Shown: positions 35,615 to 44,265, numbered from the stretch's first letter. The stretch is DNA of 64,000 nt from JAGLCY01 sp965369705 (GCA_965369705.1 CBDURF010000001.1:4380-68379), one strand, 5' to 3'. Numbers and translations: made by a program. Notes: generated by a model from the letters alone, not told the origin.

Positions 35615-35631
35615 CACCGGTTGTTCCGGTG
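35615..35631 (-). promoter_or_regulatory. Leader hairpin upstream of rplM
   Basis: CACCGG and CCGGTG pair around a 5-nt loop, about 27 bases before the rplM GTG and close to the Shine-Dalgarno. Its place in a ~200-nt leader suggests possible feedback control by L13, but this is inference. Confidence 0.35.
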
Positions 35632-35802
35632 GCAATCAAAACCACTGAACACACCCGCGCGCCAACGCGTCGGCCGGGTTCAGCGGTCGCGTAACCTGTT
35701 TTTCTGCAACAAGAAGAGCCGAAAGCCCACAAATTCTCGGCACATTCTTGACCCTTGGCCAGGTCGGATAAATCGGGAAAATCCGCCCATTGCAGGACGG
35801 GT

Positions 35803-35831
35803 AAGCTAGCAAAGGGAAAGAACTTTGTCAA
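35803..35831 (-). promoter_or_regulatory. Sigma-70-type promoter for rplM-rpsI
   Basis: On the minus strand a perfect -35 TTGACA (35826-35831) is followed by a 17-bp spacer and TAGCTT (35803-35808) as -10. It lies in the 304-bp gap between mtnA and rplM (35589-35892), giving a leader of about 200 nt. Apart from this promoter and the hairpin at 35615, I see no gene in that gap. Confidence 0.6.
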
Positions 35832-35892
35832 GGAAACCCGACCCGGCTAAAGCCCGGAAATCCAGACACCGCGGGGCTTCATCCGGCGGCCG

Positions 35893-36960
35893 TCAGCGCG
35901 CAAGGACCGGCAGCAGGGTGTTCTCGAAAGGAGGCCGCAGCACACCGTGTTCGGTGATGAAGGCCGTGATGAGCTCAGCCGGCGTCACGTCGAAGGCCGG
36001 GTTCCAGGCGGCGGACGCCTCGGGGGTGACCCGGACCTCTCCCCAACGGTGCACTTCGACGGGATCGCGCTCCTCGATGATGATGTCCACGCCTGTGGCG
36101 GTGTCCGGGTCGAAGGTCGAGGCAGGGGCGGCGATGTAGAACGGCACGTCATGGCGGTCCGCCAGCACGGCCAGCGGATAGGTGCCGATCTTGTTGGCGG
36201 CGTCCCCGTTGGCGGCGATGCGATCCGCCCCGGTGATGACCGCATCGATCCGGCCCCGCCGCAGAACGGTCGCGGCGGCCGAATCGCAGATCACCGTCAC
36301 GTCGATGCCCTGGTCGGCCAGTTCCCAGGCCGTCAACCGGGCCCCCTGCAGCAGGGGGCGGGTCTCATCGGCATAGACGCGAACGGTCTTGCCGGCTTCC
36401 CTGGCGCCGTAGATCACGCCCAAGGCGGTGCCGTAACCTCCGGTGGCCAGGCCGCCGGCGTTGCAGTGGGTCAGGACCGTGGCGAAATCCGGCAGCAGTT
36501 CCGCCCCCGCACGGCCGAGGGCCCGGCACATGGCGACATCCTCGTCCAGGACCTGGCGGGCTTCAGCCAAAAGGGCGGTCCCGATCTGCTGGGGACTGCC
36601 ACCCTCGGTCACCAAACGCCGGGCCAGGGCCCCCACACGGTCAAGGGCCCAGAAGAGGTTGACCGCCGTGGGACGGGTGGCCGCCAGGAGCCGGCGATCG
36701 TTTTCCAGACATTCCAGCATGCCCCTGGTATCCCCGCCCCGGGCGGCTGCCAGGCGCCAGGACAGGGCCAGGCCGTGGGCCGCGGCCACACCGATGGCCG
36801 GTGCGCCCCGGACGGCCAGTTCGACGATGGCCCGGCAGAGGGCGGGGATATCGGCGCACCGCCGCCAGACGAGCCGGTCCGGCAGGACCGTCTGGTCGAT
36901 CAGAACGACCTCACCGTCATCCCAGGCCACCACCGGGAAAGGAAAGGGCAGCGAACTCAT
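35893..36960 (-). CDS. mtnA: S-methyl-5-thioribose-1-phosphate isomerase, 355 aa
   Basis: Aldose-ketose isomerase of methionine salvage, eIF2B-alpha/beta/delta-like fold. The family signature RGAPAIGVAAAHGLAL is near residue 50, THCNAGGLATGGYGTALG carries the catalytic Cys, and ITGADRIAANGDAANKIGT carries the catalytic Asp. Length is typical. It overlaps maf by four bases (ATGA). No other methionine-salvage genes (mtnP, mtnK, mtnB) are in the window, so a role in another 5-deoxy- or thio-pentose salvage route is also possible. Confidence 0.92.
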   Translation of the reverse strand: MSSLPFPFPVVAWDDGEVVLIDQTVLPDRLVWRRCADIPALCRAIVELAVRGAPAIGVAAAHGLALSWRLAAARGGDTRGMLECLENDRRLLAATRPTAVNLFWALDRVGALARRLVTEGGSPQQIGTALLAEARQVLDEDVAMCRALGRAGAELLPDFATVLTHCNAGGLATGGYGTALGVIYGAREAGKTVRVYADETRPLLQGARLTAWELADQGIDVTVICDSAAATVLRRGRIDAVITGADRIAANGDAANKIGTYPLAVLADRHDVPFYIAAPASTFDPDTATGVDIIIEERDPVEVHRWGEVRVTPEASAAWNPAFDVTPAELITAFITEHGVLRPPFENTLLPVLAR

Positions 36961-37589
36961 GCCAGCACTCCCTTCAGCAGCTCCCCCAGCCTGGCCAGAG
37001 GCAAACCCATCACGTTGAAATAGCAGCCTTGGACTCCCCGAACCATCATCGCCCCGAAGCCCTGGATGCCGTAGGCTCCGGCCTTGTCCATGGGCTCCCC
37101 GGTGGCCACGTACCGTTCGATGGCCGCCGGCGTCAGGGGAAGAAACTCGACCCCGGTTTGCTCGTAGGCGAAAACACCGGTCTGTCCGGCCGCCCCTCCC
37201 ACCAGGGCAACCGCCGAGATGACCGTATGACGCCGGCCGGCCAGACGGGTCAACAGCCGCACCGCATCTTCCGAGTCACCTGGCTTTTCCAAGATGTCCC
37301 CCCCGTGGACAACCACCGTATCGGCACCCAGCACCAGACGCCCGGGCTGTCGCGTGGATACATCCCTGGCCTTGGCCTCCGCCAGCGTCAGGGCATAGGC
37401 GGCCGGATTTCCGTGAAGATCGACCAGCGAGGCCGCCAGTTCCGACTCGATGTCCCCGGCCAGACAGACCTCGAAGGGAATACCGGCCACGGTGAGCAGT
37501 TCGGCGCGGCGCGGCGAACGGGACGCCAGAACCAGCACCAGACCTTCGGGCCAGTCCAGGAAAGGCGACAGGTGCTTCGGGTCAAGCAT
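36957..37589 (-). CDS. maf: Maf-family nucleotide pyrophosphatase, 210 aa
   Basis: House-cleaning NTP pyrophosphatase (dTTP/UTP or modified nucleotides). VLASRSPRRAELL near the N terminus, LVLGADTVVV in the middle, and the YATGEP-like YVATGEPMDKAGAYGIQG are diagnostic. I prefer the ATG at 37589, nine bases after GGGGGAG, to the ATG at 37598, whose site is too close. Its start lies inside the end of dtd and its stop overlaps mtnA, so the three genes are coupled. Which Maf subfamily (YhdE- or YceF-like) is not clear. Confidence 0.92.
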   Translation of the reverse strand: MLDPKHLSPFLDWPEGLVLVLASRSPRRAELLTVAGIPFEVCLAGDIESELAASLVDLHGNPAAYALTLAEAKARDVSTRQPGRLVLGADTVVVHGGDILEKPGDSEDAVRLLTRLAGRRHTVISAVALVGGAAGQTGVFAYEQTGVEFLPLTPAAIERYVATGEPMDKAGAYGIQGFGAMMVRGVQGCYFNVMGLPLARLGELLKGVLA

Positions 37590-38049
37590 CGGCCCCATCT
37601 CCCCCGGCTGCTTCCCGGTCGATTATCAGGGTGACCGGCCCGTCGTTGACCAGGGAGACCTGCATCATCGCCCCGAATTCACCTTCGGCCACGGTGGGCC
37701 ATTCCCGCCTCAGCAGCAGACCGAATTCCCCGTAAAGCCGTTGCGCCACATCCGCCGGAGCGGAACCGACGAAACTCGGGCGCATACCCTTGCGGCAATT
37801 GCCGTACAGGGTGAACTGGGATACCAGCAGGATCCCGCCGCCGACTTCCTGCAGCGACAGATTCATCTTTCCCTCTGGATCGTTGAAGATGCGCAGGCGC
37901 GGCAGCTTGCGTGCCATCCAGGCCAGTTCAAAGGATGTGTCCGTCGGCCCGAAGGCCGCCAGGACCACCAACCCCCTTTCAATGCGGCCGACGGTTTCCC
38001 CGCCGATCAGGACGGAGGCGGGCCCACTTCTCTGGACGACACAACGCAA
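37582..38049 (-). CDS. dtd: D-aminoacyl-tRNA deacylase, 155 aa
   Basis: Removes D-amino acids and glycine mischarged on tRNA. The SQFTL motif (LLVSQFTLYGNCRKG) and the NxGPVT-type motif (VNDGPVTLII), which form the active-site clamp, are both present. The start is the TTG at 38049 with CAGGAG five bases upstream; the protein begins (M)RCVVQR as in the family. It is 15 bp after the Rel/SpoT stop and overlaps maf. Slightly longer than usual, by a Gly/Ala-rich tail. Confidence 0.95.
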   Translation of the reverse strand: MRCVVQRSGPASVLIGGETVGRIERGLVVLAAFGPTDTSFELAWMARKLPRLRIFNDPEGKMNLSLQEVGGGILLVSQFTLYGNCRKGMRPSFVGSAPADVAQRLYGEFGLLLRREWPTVAEGEFGAMMQVSLVNDGPVTLIIDREAAGGDGADA

Positions 38050-38064
38050 GGGTTCTCCTGTCGG

Positions 38065-40254
38065 TCAGCTCGGGCCGACGCCCAACTGGTAACGTTCGAT
38101 GGTCTGGACGCCGCTGACCTTGCCCAGAACCTTGAGGAGCTTTTCCAGGTTGTTCAGATTGCGCACTTCGACCACCAGGGTGACCTTGGCCAGGTCGTCC
38201 TCGGCATGGAATTCCCCGCTGGCGATGTTGGTGCTGGTCTGGCTGATCGTGTTGCTGATGTCCACCAACAGGTTCTTGCGGTCCTGGGCCTGGATGATGA
38301 GCTTGACCATGAAGGTCTGACCGGGCGCCGAATCCCAGGAGACCTCGATCAGCCGTTCGGGCTCCAGGTTGGGATCGTTGAGGTTGGAGCATCCCGCCCG
38401 GTGGACCGACACCCCCCGCCCCCGCGTGACGATCCCCACGATGCCGTCGCCGGGAATCGGCTGGCAACAGCGGGCGAAAGAGACCATCAGATTGTCCTCC
38501 CCCGCGACCCGTACGCCCGAGGTCGAACGGCCCAGCAGTGATTCATAGATATCCTTGCCCTTGGACAGGACTTTTTCGGCCGCCGATTCCGGATCGGGGG
38601 CGACCCGGCCCACCACCTTCATGTGGGTGATGTCGCCCCGGCCCACGGCGGCCAGCAGCTTGTCGAGCTCGGCATAGCCCATCTGCTGGGCCACGTCCAG
38701 CAGGTCGTCCACCTTGATCTTGAGGTGGGCCCGCTTCAGTTCCTTCTCGAGGATATCCCGCCCCAGCTTGACGCTTTCCTTGAACTGGGTGGATTTTATC
38801 CAGCGCCGGATGTGATGCTTGGCTCGGCTGGTCTTGACGACCTCCAGCCAGCTGGCGCTGGGGTTGGGCATCTTGCTGGTGAGGATTTCCACCGTGTCGC
38901 CGTTCCGCAGCTCACTGCGCAAGGTGACGATCCGGCCGTTGACCTTGGCCCCGATGCAACGGAAACCGACCTCGCTGTGGATGCGGAAGGCGAAGTCCAG
39001 CGGCGTGGCCCCGCGAGGCAGCTGGAAGACATCACCCCCGGGACTGAACACGAACACCTCCTCCCGAAAGAAATCGATCTTGAGGGTCTCCATGAACTCC
39101 TGGGCGTCGGCCACATCCTCTTCCCATACCATGATCTGGCGCAGCCACTTGACCATCTCGGCCAGATCCGCCTGGTCGGCCCCGCCGCCTTCCTTGTAGC
39201 GCCAGTGCGCAGCGATGCCCAGTTCGGCCCGGTCGTGCATTTCCTCGGTCCGGATCTGCACCTCGATGTGCTTGCCGCCGGGCACCTGGACAGTCGAGTG
39301 GATGCTCTTGTACATGTTGGCCTTGGGGGTCGCGATGTAGTCCTTGATGCGGTCGGTCAGAGGCGGGAACTGGCTGTGCAGTACTCCGAGGGCGTGGTAG
39401 CAGTCGGTCTTGGTATTGACGATGACACGCAGGGCCAGCAGGTCGTAGACACGGTTCAGACCGATTTCCTGGGCCTTCATCTTGCGGTAGATGGAGTAGA
39501 AATGCTTGGGCCGACCGCTGATCTCGTGCTGGATGCCCGCCTCGGTGAGGGCCTCGTGCAGAGGAGTGACGATCTTCTGGATCAGTCGTTCCCGTTCGGT
39601 TCGTGTCTGATTGATGCCCGCTTCGATCTCGAAATAGCGTTCCGGCTGCAGGACCTTGAAGGCCAGATCCTCCAGCTCCCACTTGATCTTGGCGATGCCG
39701 AACCGGTTGGCCAGGGGCGCGTAGACATCCATGGTCTCCTGCGCGATATCCTGCTGGCGATCTTCCTTGAGATAGCTGAGGGTCCGCATGTTATGCAGCC
39801 GGTCGGCCAGCTTGATCAAAACCGTCCGCGGGTCCTGGGCGATGGCCAACACCAGCTTGCGGTAGGTTTCCGCCTTACGGGCCTCCTTGTTCACCGCCCG
39901 GATACCGCTGATCTTCGTCACCCCGTCGACCATGTGGGCGACATCTTTACCGAAGCGCTGGCGAATATCCTTCATCTCGTAGTCGGTGTCCTCGACCACG
40001 TCGTGCACCATGGCCGCGATCAGGGTGTCCACGTCGAGCCGCAGGTCGGCGAGGATGGTGGCAACGGTCATGGCGTGCACGAAGAAGGGCTCGCCGCTCT
40101 TGCGTTTCTGCCCTTCGTGGGCATCCTTGGCGAACCGGTAGCCGAACCAGATCTTGTCCTCATCGGCCTGGGGATTGTAGACGCGGACCTTCGCCCACAA
40201 GGTTTCCATCAGGGCTTTGAGGTCGACATCCACTGCCTGACCGCCGGGACTCAT
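38065..40254 (-). CDS. rel: Bifunctional (p)ppGpp synthetase/hydrolase, 729 aa
   Basis: RelA/SpoT homologue controlling the stringent response. The N-terminal HD hydrolase domain is intact (VHDVVEDTDYEMKD). The synthetase domain is present (HFYSIYRKMKAQE, YDLLALRVIVNTKTDCY). TGS follows at about 400-460 (VFVFSPGGDVFQLPRGATPLDF), and an ACT domain at the C terminus (LLVDISNTISQTSTNIAS). An intact HD site suggests both activities. The start is the ATG at 40254, overlapping the recJ stop as ATGA; longer frames would lie inside recJ. Confidence 0.95.
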   Translation of the reverse strand: MSPGGQAVDVDLKALMETLWAKVRVYNPQADEDKIWFGYRFAKDAHEGQKRKSGEPFFVHAMTVATILADLRLDVDTLIAAMVHDVVEDTDYEMKDIRQRFGKDVAHMVDGVTKISGIRAVNKEARKAETYRKLVLAIAQDPRTVLIKLADRLHNMRTLSYLKEDRQQDIAQETMDVYAPLANRFGIAKIKWELEDLAFKVLQPERYFEIEAGINQTRTERERLIQKIVTPLHEALTEAGIQHEISGRPKHFYSIYRKMKAQEIGLNRVYDLLALRVIVNTKTDCYHALGVLHSQFPPLTDRIKDYIATPKANMYKSIHSTVQVPGGKHIEVQIRTEEMHDRAELGIAAHWRYKEGGGADQADLAEMVKWLRQIMVWEEDVADAQEFMETLKIDFFREEVFVFSPGGDVFQLPRGATPLDFAFRIHSEVGFRCIGAKVNGRIVTLRSELRNGDTVEILTSKMPNPSASWLEVVKTSRAKHHIRRWIKSTQFKESVKLGRDILEKELKRAHLKIKVDDLLDVAQQMGYAELDKLLAAVGRGDITHMKVVGRVAPDPESAAEKVLSKGKDIYESLLGRSTSGVRVAGEDNLMVSFARCCQPIPGDGIVGIVTRGRGVSVHRAGCSNLNDPNLEPERLIEVSWDSAPGQTFMVKLIIQAQDRKNLLVDISNTISQTSTNIASGEFHAEDDLAKVTLVVEVRNLNNLEKLLKVLGKVSGVQTIERYQLGVGPS

Positions 40255-42128
40255 TGGTTCACCGCGGGCCGGATATCGACCAGGAGTTGCTGCACGGGGT
40301 CGTAGTTCCCGTTGCGTGGTCGGAAGGTGCTGCGGCTGATCTGGAACAGGATGTCCCACTGGCGGTCCAGCAGATCCCGGGGCTGGAAGCCGTTTGCCTC
40401 CAGCATCCTGCGCCAGGCGTCCCCGCTGCCGAAGGAAACGAACTCCCGGCTCAGGGCCGGCGTGTCGTTGCTGTTGGCGCGGGAGGGACCGCGAAAGGCG
40501 AAACGCAGGTGGGCGCCGCCGCTCAGGTACGTAGGAGGTTTCTGCAGGCGTAGACCCTCGCAGCGGAAAACGGGTTTGCGATTGCCCGAGCCGAAGGGCT
40601 CCAGAAACTCGAACTCGCCCACCAGGCGGGCGACCTCTTTGGATCCCATGGAGCCCAGACTCAGATCCAGGTCGTACCCCTCGGGCACGGGACCGGAATG
40701 GGGCTCGGTAAGAAGTTCTTTGAGGAAGGCCGTGCGGAAAGCGTCGATGTCACCGGACCGCAGAGTCATCCCGGCCGCCTGGGAATGTCCCCCGTGACGA
40801 GCCAGAAAACCGGAACAACGATCCAGGACGACCTTCACGTCGACATTGGGCACGCTGCGTGCCGAGCCGCGGGCTTCGCCTCCCTCCTCGGCTATCAGGA
40901 TCACCGGCAACTGGAACTGTTCCACCAACCGGGCGGCGCCGATCCCGATGATGCCCTTGTGCCAGGATGAGGAAGCCAGCACCAGTCCGGGATCACCGCG
41001 CTGGACGTAGGGCAGGGCCATGTCGATGGCCTCTCCCTTCAACAGGAGATCCTGCTCCTTGCGCCGGGTATTTGTTCGGTCCGCCTCTTCGGCCAGGGCG
41101 CGCGCGGTGTCCGGATCCCGGGTCAGCAGAAGCTCCAGGGCCGACATGACGCGCCCGATGCGTCCACAGGCATTGATGCGGGGGGCCAACTGGTAGGCGA
41201 AATCTCCGGTGGTCACGGGGAACCCCCGGTCCAGTCCGCTGACGGCCAACAATGCCGCCAGCCCCGGCCGGATGCTCGAGCGGTCGTTGAACCTCTCCAG
41301 GCCTTTCTTGACCAGGATCCGGTTTTCCCCGACCAGGGCCATCTGATCGGCCACCAGCCCCAGGGCCACCAGATCCAGAACGCTTACCAGGAAATCGTCG
41401 GGCAGGCAACCAGGTTCCTTCAGCTTGAGAGCCTGGGCGAACTTGAAGGCGACCGCAACCCCGCACAACTCATCGTTGGGATAGGTCGCGCCGTCCCTAC
41501 GCGGATTGACCAGGGCCGTGGCCGGTGGCCGCACGTCGAAGATATGATGGTCAAGAACGATGACGTCCATGCCCAGGTCCCGGGCCAGGGAGATCTCCGT
41601 CACCGCGGCCGCGCCGGTATCGACGGTGATCAGCAGGGTCACGCCGCGGCCCGCCCACTCGCGGACCATGCGGTCGGCCACGCCGTACCCATCGGTGGCG
41701 CGGTCGGGAATGAAAGCCGTTTCGGGCAGGACCCGGGATCCATCTACTGTCAGGGCGGAGATCGTCTCAAACAGAAGGGCGCTGCCGGTGATCCCGTCCA
41801 CGTCGAAATCCCCGTGGACGGCCACCCGCTCGCCGTCCCGCACAGCCTGGAACATCCGTTCGACCGCGCGGTCCATTTCAGTCAGCAGGAAGGGGTCGTG
41901 GAGATGATCGAGGGAAGGATAGAAGAACTGTTCCAAATCACGGTTTTCCGTCATGCCGCGGCCCGCCAGCACCTGCAGCAGGCAATCGGACACCTGGAAA
42001 TCGAGAGGGACTTTGGCACGGATCCGCGTCACGGTGTCTTCGGACACGGTGGAAGTCAACAGCCAGGGCCGTCCGGACAGGATACCTGAATGGAGAGTGT
42101 TGTCGACAGGATGTGCCAATGCCTTCAC
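40251..42128 (-). CDS. recJ: Single-stranded-DNA exonuclease RecJ, 625 aa
   Basis: 5'-3' ssDNA exonuclease of recombination and mismatch repair, DHH superfamily. Motif I VHGDFDVDGITG, motif III VIVLDHHIF, motif IV PRINACGRIGR, and the DHHA1 region with RHGGHSQAAGMTL are all present. A C-terminal OB fold follows. The predicted start is GTG at 42128, with GGAAGG directly adjacent, so the exact start is unsure. It lies about 70 bp beyond the 3' end of rnpB and is coupled to the Rel/SpoT gene by ATGA. Confidence 0.94.
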   Translation of the reverse strand: MKALAHPVDNTLHSGILSGRPWLLTSTVSEDTVTRIRAKVPLDFQVSDCLLQVLAGRGMTENRDLEQFFYPSLDHLHDPFLLTEMDRAVERMFQAVRDGERVAVHGDFDVDGITGSALLFETISALTVDGSRVLPETAFIPDRATDGYGVADRMVREWAGRGVTLLITVDTGAAAVTEISLARDLGMDVIVLDHHIFDVRPPATALVNPRRDGATYPNDELCGVAVAFKFAQALKLKEPGCLPDDFLVSVLDLVALGLVADQMALVGENRILVKKGLERFNDRSSIRPGLAALLAVSGLDRGFPVTTGDFAYQLAPRINACGRIGRVMSALELLLTRDPDTARALAEEADRTNTRRKEQDLLLKGEAIDMALPYVQRGDPGLVLASSSWHKGIIGIGAARLVEQFQLPVILIAEEGGEARGSARSVPNVDVKVVLDRCSGFLARHGGHSQAAGMTLRSGDIDAFRTAFLKELLTEPHSGPVPEGYDLDLSLGSMGSKEVARLVGEFEFLEPFGSGNRKPVFRCEGLRLQKPPTYLSGGAHLRFAFRGPSRANSNDTPALSREFVSFGSGDAWRRMLEANGFQPRDLLDRQWDILFQISRSTFRPRNGNYDPVQQLLVDIRPAVNQ

Positions 42129-42199
42129 GCCTTCCGCGTAATCCCCGACGCCGGCGCCGGGACTGTGTCATCCGGAACCGGTCCGGATCCTGCGGTTTG

Positions 42200-42619
42200 A
42201 CGTGAGAAGCCGGTCGTAAGCCGAGTCCTGTTACCGACCGTTCCCGAGGGAAACGGCGGCGACAGTCATGTATCTCGGGCCGCCGTTACCGACGACCTCC
42301 AGCGACCTACCCGGGAGTGATTGCGAGGCGGACCACCTCATCCTCCGCTATTTGGTCTTGCTCCAGGTGGGGTTTACCCTGCCGCTCCTGTCACCAGGAG
42401 CGCGGTGAGCTCTTACCTCACCATTTCACCCTTACCCCGACTCCGGACGAATCCGTTTCCGGACCAATCCGGCGGGGCGGTATATTTTCTGTGGCACTTT
42501 CCGTGGGATCACTCCCCCTGGCCGTTAACCAGCACCCTGCCCTGTGGAGCTCGGACTTTCCTCGAACCTCCCGAATCAATGATTTGGAAGGCACGCGACT
42601 GCCTCCCCGACTTCTCACC
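42200..42619 (-). ncRNA. rnpB: RNase P RNA (bacterial class A)
   Basis: Catalytic RNA of RNase P, which trims tRNA 5' ends. On the minus strand the conserved cores are in order: GAGGAAAGTCCGAGCTCC (CR I), CACAGAAA, GAAATGGTGAGGTAAGAGC, GGTAAACCCC, and GACTCGGCTTACG near the 3' end. The two ends form a perfect 10-bp P1 helix (42608-42617 with 42204-42213, including one G-U pair). About 415 nt, normal for type A. It fills most of the 540 bp between the RNase HI gene and recJ and has its own promoter. Exact ends are approximate by a few bases. Confidence 0.97.
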
Positions 42620-42625
42620 CAGTCA

Positions 42626-42654
42626 TGATAGACCGTTTCGACACCCTTGTCACA
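42626..42654 (-). promoter_or_regulatory. Promoter of rnpB
   Basis: Minus strand: GTGACA (42649-42654) as -35, 17-bp spacer, TATCAT (42626-42631) as -10. The expected start point about 8 bp further falls at the P1 helix of RNase P RNA, so spacing and position agree well. Confidence 0.75.
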
Positions 42655-42667
42655 GAAATAATCCGGG

Positions 42668-43378
42668 TTAAATGCAGCCGGCATCCAGGGCCCGGTTCGC
42701 CAAAGCGTCCGCGTGTCCGTTCAGGGCGCGCTTGATGTGACGGACACGGAATTCATCGAGACCCTTGCTCAGGAAGACGACCTGCTGATACAGGGGACGC
42801 AGGTCCGGACTCTTGACCCGGTAGGTTCCGTGTAGGTGCCGGACGATGAGTTCACTGTCCATGTTCAGATGAACCCGTTTGATTCCCCAACGCTGGCAGT
42901 GCTCCAGCGCCGCGACAACCGCGCGGTACTCGGCCACGTTGTTGGTGGCCCGACCGATGGTCTCGCAGTGCTCGGCGAGCTCCACGCCGCCCTTCAGTTT
43001 GAACACGATCCCGATGGACGCCGGGCCGGGGTTGCCGCGGCTGGCCCCGTCCGTGAAGATCTCCAGGACCGGCCGGCCCCGTGCCGGCAGAGGGGATTTG
43101 ACCAGGGTCGCGGCGGCAGATAACTCGGGCCACTGGTCGGAGCCAGGATTTTTTCTGGCGATCTCCTTGCGCGGCCTGGATTTATCCCGACTTTCCTCGA
43201 CGGTCTCCGCGCCAAGATTCTGTGCCTCGTCATCGACGAGTTCCCGGCGCCAGATCGACAGGCGCCGTCTCAACTCCCGGACCGAAAGTCCGCATTCGCG
43301 GGCCAGGGACCGCAGATCGCCGCTGCGCTCCAGGGTTTTCAGAAGTTCGGTGAGGGTTTCCGGTTTCCGTGTGGTCAT
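42668..43378 (-). CDS. rnhA: Ribonuclease HI with N-terminal HTH-like region, 236 aa
   Basis: The C-terminal ~135 residues are an RNase HI domain that cuts RNA in RNA-DNA hybrids. The four carboxylates are seen in IFTDGASRGNPGPA, NNVAEYRAVV, MDSELIVRH and NGHADALAN. The first ~45 residues (LRSLARECGLSVRELRRRL) look like a helix-turn-helix, joined by a ~50-residue charged linker. This layout is unlike plain RNase HI (about 155 aa) and unlike the dsRNA-binding N-terminal domain of eukaryotic H1. The gene is 42 bp after the zinc-ribbon gene and just before the rnpB promoter. Confidence 0.88.
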   Translation of the reverse strand: MTTRKPETLTELLKTLERSGDLRSLARECGLSVRELRRRLSIWRRELVDDEAQNLGAETVEESRDKSRPRKEIARKNPGSDQWPELSAAATLVKSPLPARGRPVLEIFTDGASRGNPGPASIGIVFKLKGGVELAEHCETIGRATNNVAEYRAVVAALEHCQRWGIKRVHLNMDSELIVRHLHGTYRVKSPDLRPLYQQVVFLSKGLDEFRVRHIKRALNGHADALANRALDAGCI

Positions 43379-43420
43379 CCTGATGGTCTTTCCTTAGGGT
43401 TGCGGTGACAAAAAGCAGGC

Positions 43421-44134
43421 TCACTGCCAGGACTTGTGAACGACGTACCGGGCGCAGGATGGACAACGGACCAGGGCCCGGCCTTGTTCGGCGTCGATCC
43501 CCTGCTGGGCCGGCAATAGGCTGAAGCATCCGCCGCAGGCCCCCGCCTGGACACGGACCACGGTCTGGGGATACTGGGTCCGGAGACGAACAACGTGCCG
43601 GGCGATCTTGTCCGGCAACAGTCCCGTGAGCCGCTCGATCTCGCCGGCGAGCTCCTGCTCGGCGGCCCGGGCCCGGATTGTTTCCTCACCCATTCTGGCC
43701 AGTTCGACGGAGCCGCGGTCTGCCTGGGAATCCCGTTCACCCTTGGCCTGGCCCGTCTGCCGGTCCTTGGAGCGGACGTCGTCCATCAGTTCAATGGCCC
43801 CGGTTTCCAGGCGGTCAAGTTCGGTTTCCAGCGCCTTGATTTCGGCCTGAAGGGCCTTGTATTGGCGGCGGTCGGAAATCCCGATCACCTGGTCCCGTTT
43901 ACGGGCCAGAGTCTGGTCGATATCCTGGATCCGGCCCTCGGTTCCCCTCAGGGTGGCGGCGGCATCCCGGCCCTTGGCCTCGGCCTGGGCGGCGTCGGCT
44001 TCGTATTCCTCTTGCAACTGGCGCAAATGCTGGTCGCGCTTGGTGTGGTGAGTCAGGGTAGCCTTGGCGTCGGCGAGTTCTTCCTCGAGCCCGGCCAACT
44101 CCACCATCAGATTGAGCATCACTTCGGGATCCAA
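43421..44134 (-). CDS. C4-type zinc-ribbon coiled-coil protein (DUF164 family), 237 aa
   Basis: Long antiparallel coiled coil (about 1-170; ISDRRQYKALQAEIKALE is a family signature) followed by a C-terminal zinc ribbon with two Cys pairs (AGACGGCFSLLP and VRCPSCARYV). This matches the family also called zf-RING_7 or CT398-like; a role near RNase H, sigma-54 or flagellar proteins has been suggested in other bacteria, and none is proven here. The start is a TTG at 44134, with GGGAGG seven bases upstream. It is transcribed from the promoter at 44165-44194 together with the RNase HI gene. Confidence 0.87.
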   Translation of the reverse strand: MDPEVMLNLMVELAGLEEELADAKATLTHHTKRDQHLRQLQEEYEADAAQAEAKGRDAAATLRGTEGRIQDIDQTLARKRDQVIGISDRRQYKALQAEIKALETELDRLETGAIELMDDVRSKDRQTGQAKGERDSQADRGSVELARMGEETIRARAAEQELAGEIERLTGLLPDKIARHVVRLRTQYPQTVVRVQAGACGGCFSLLPAQQGIDAEQGRALVRCPSCARYVVHKSWQ

Positions 44135-44164
44135 CCGGCAACCTCCCCTTTTGCGGCAAAATGA

Positions 44165-44194
44165 ATTCTACCATCAGGTCCCGGGCTATGCCAA
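44165..44194 (-). promoter_or_regulatory. Promoter for the zinc-ribbon/RNase HI operon
   Basis: Minus strand TTGGCA (44189-44194), 18-bp spacer, TAGAAT (44165-44170). It lies 31 bp before the TTG start of the zinc-ribbon gene and right after the tRNA terminator. Confidence 0.6.
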
Positions 44195-44208
44195 GTGTCA
44201 ATCCCTGA

Positions 44209-44222
44209 CAGGGTTAACCCTG
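44209..44222. promoter_or_regulatory. Perfect 14-bp palindrome, possible operator
   Basis: CAGGGTTAACCCTG is its own reverse complement and is flanked by CCCTGA on one side. It is 15 bp upstream of the -35 box of the zinc-ribbon operon and 20 bp beyond the tRNA terminator stem, a normal place for an activator or repressor site. The cognate regulator is unknown. Confidence 0.4.
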
Positions 44223-44240
44223 ATTATACCGATCCGAGCA

Positions 44241-44265
44241 AAGAAAAAAGGGCACCGAAGCGCCC
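44241..44265 (-). terminator. Rho-independent terminator after the tRNA pair
   Basis: Minus strand GGGCGC-TTCG-GTGCCC, a 6-bp stem with a stable UUCG loop, followed by six T residues. It ends the rpoD/tRNA transcript. Confidence 0.9.

Noticed and set aside
42200..42619. Small ORFs within the RNase P RNA region
   Set aside because: The interval is fully explained by the RNase P RNA cores and its 10-bp P1 helix.
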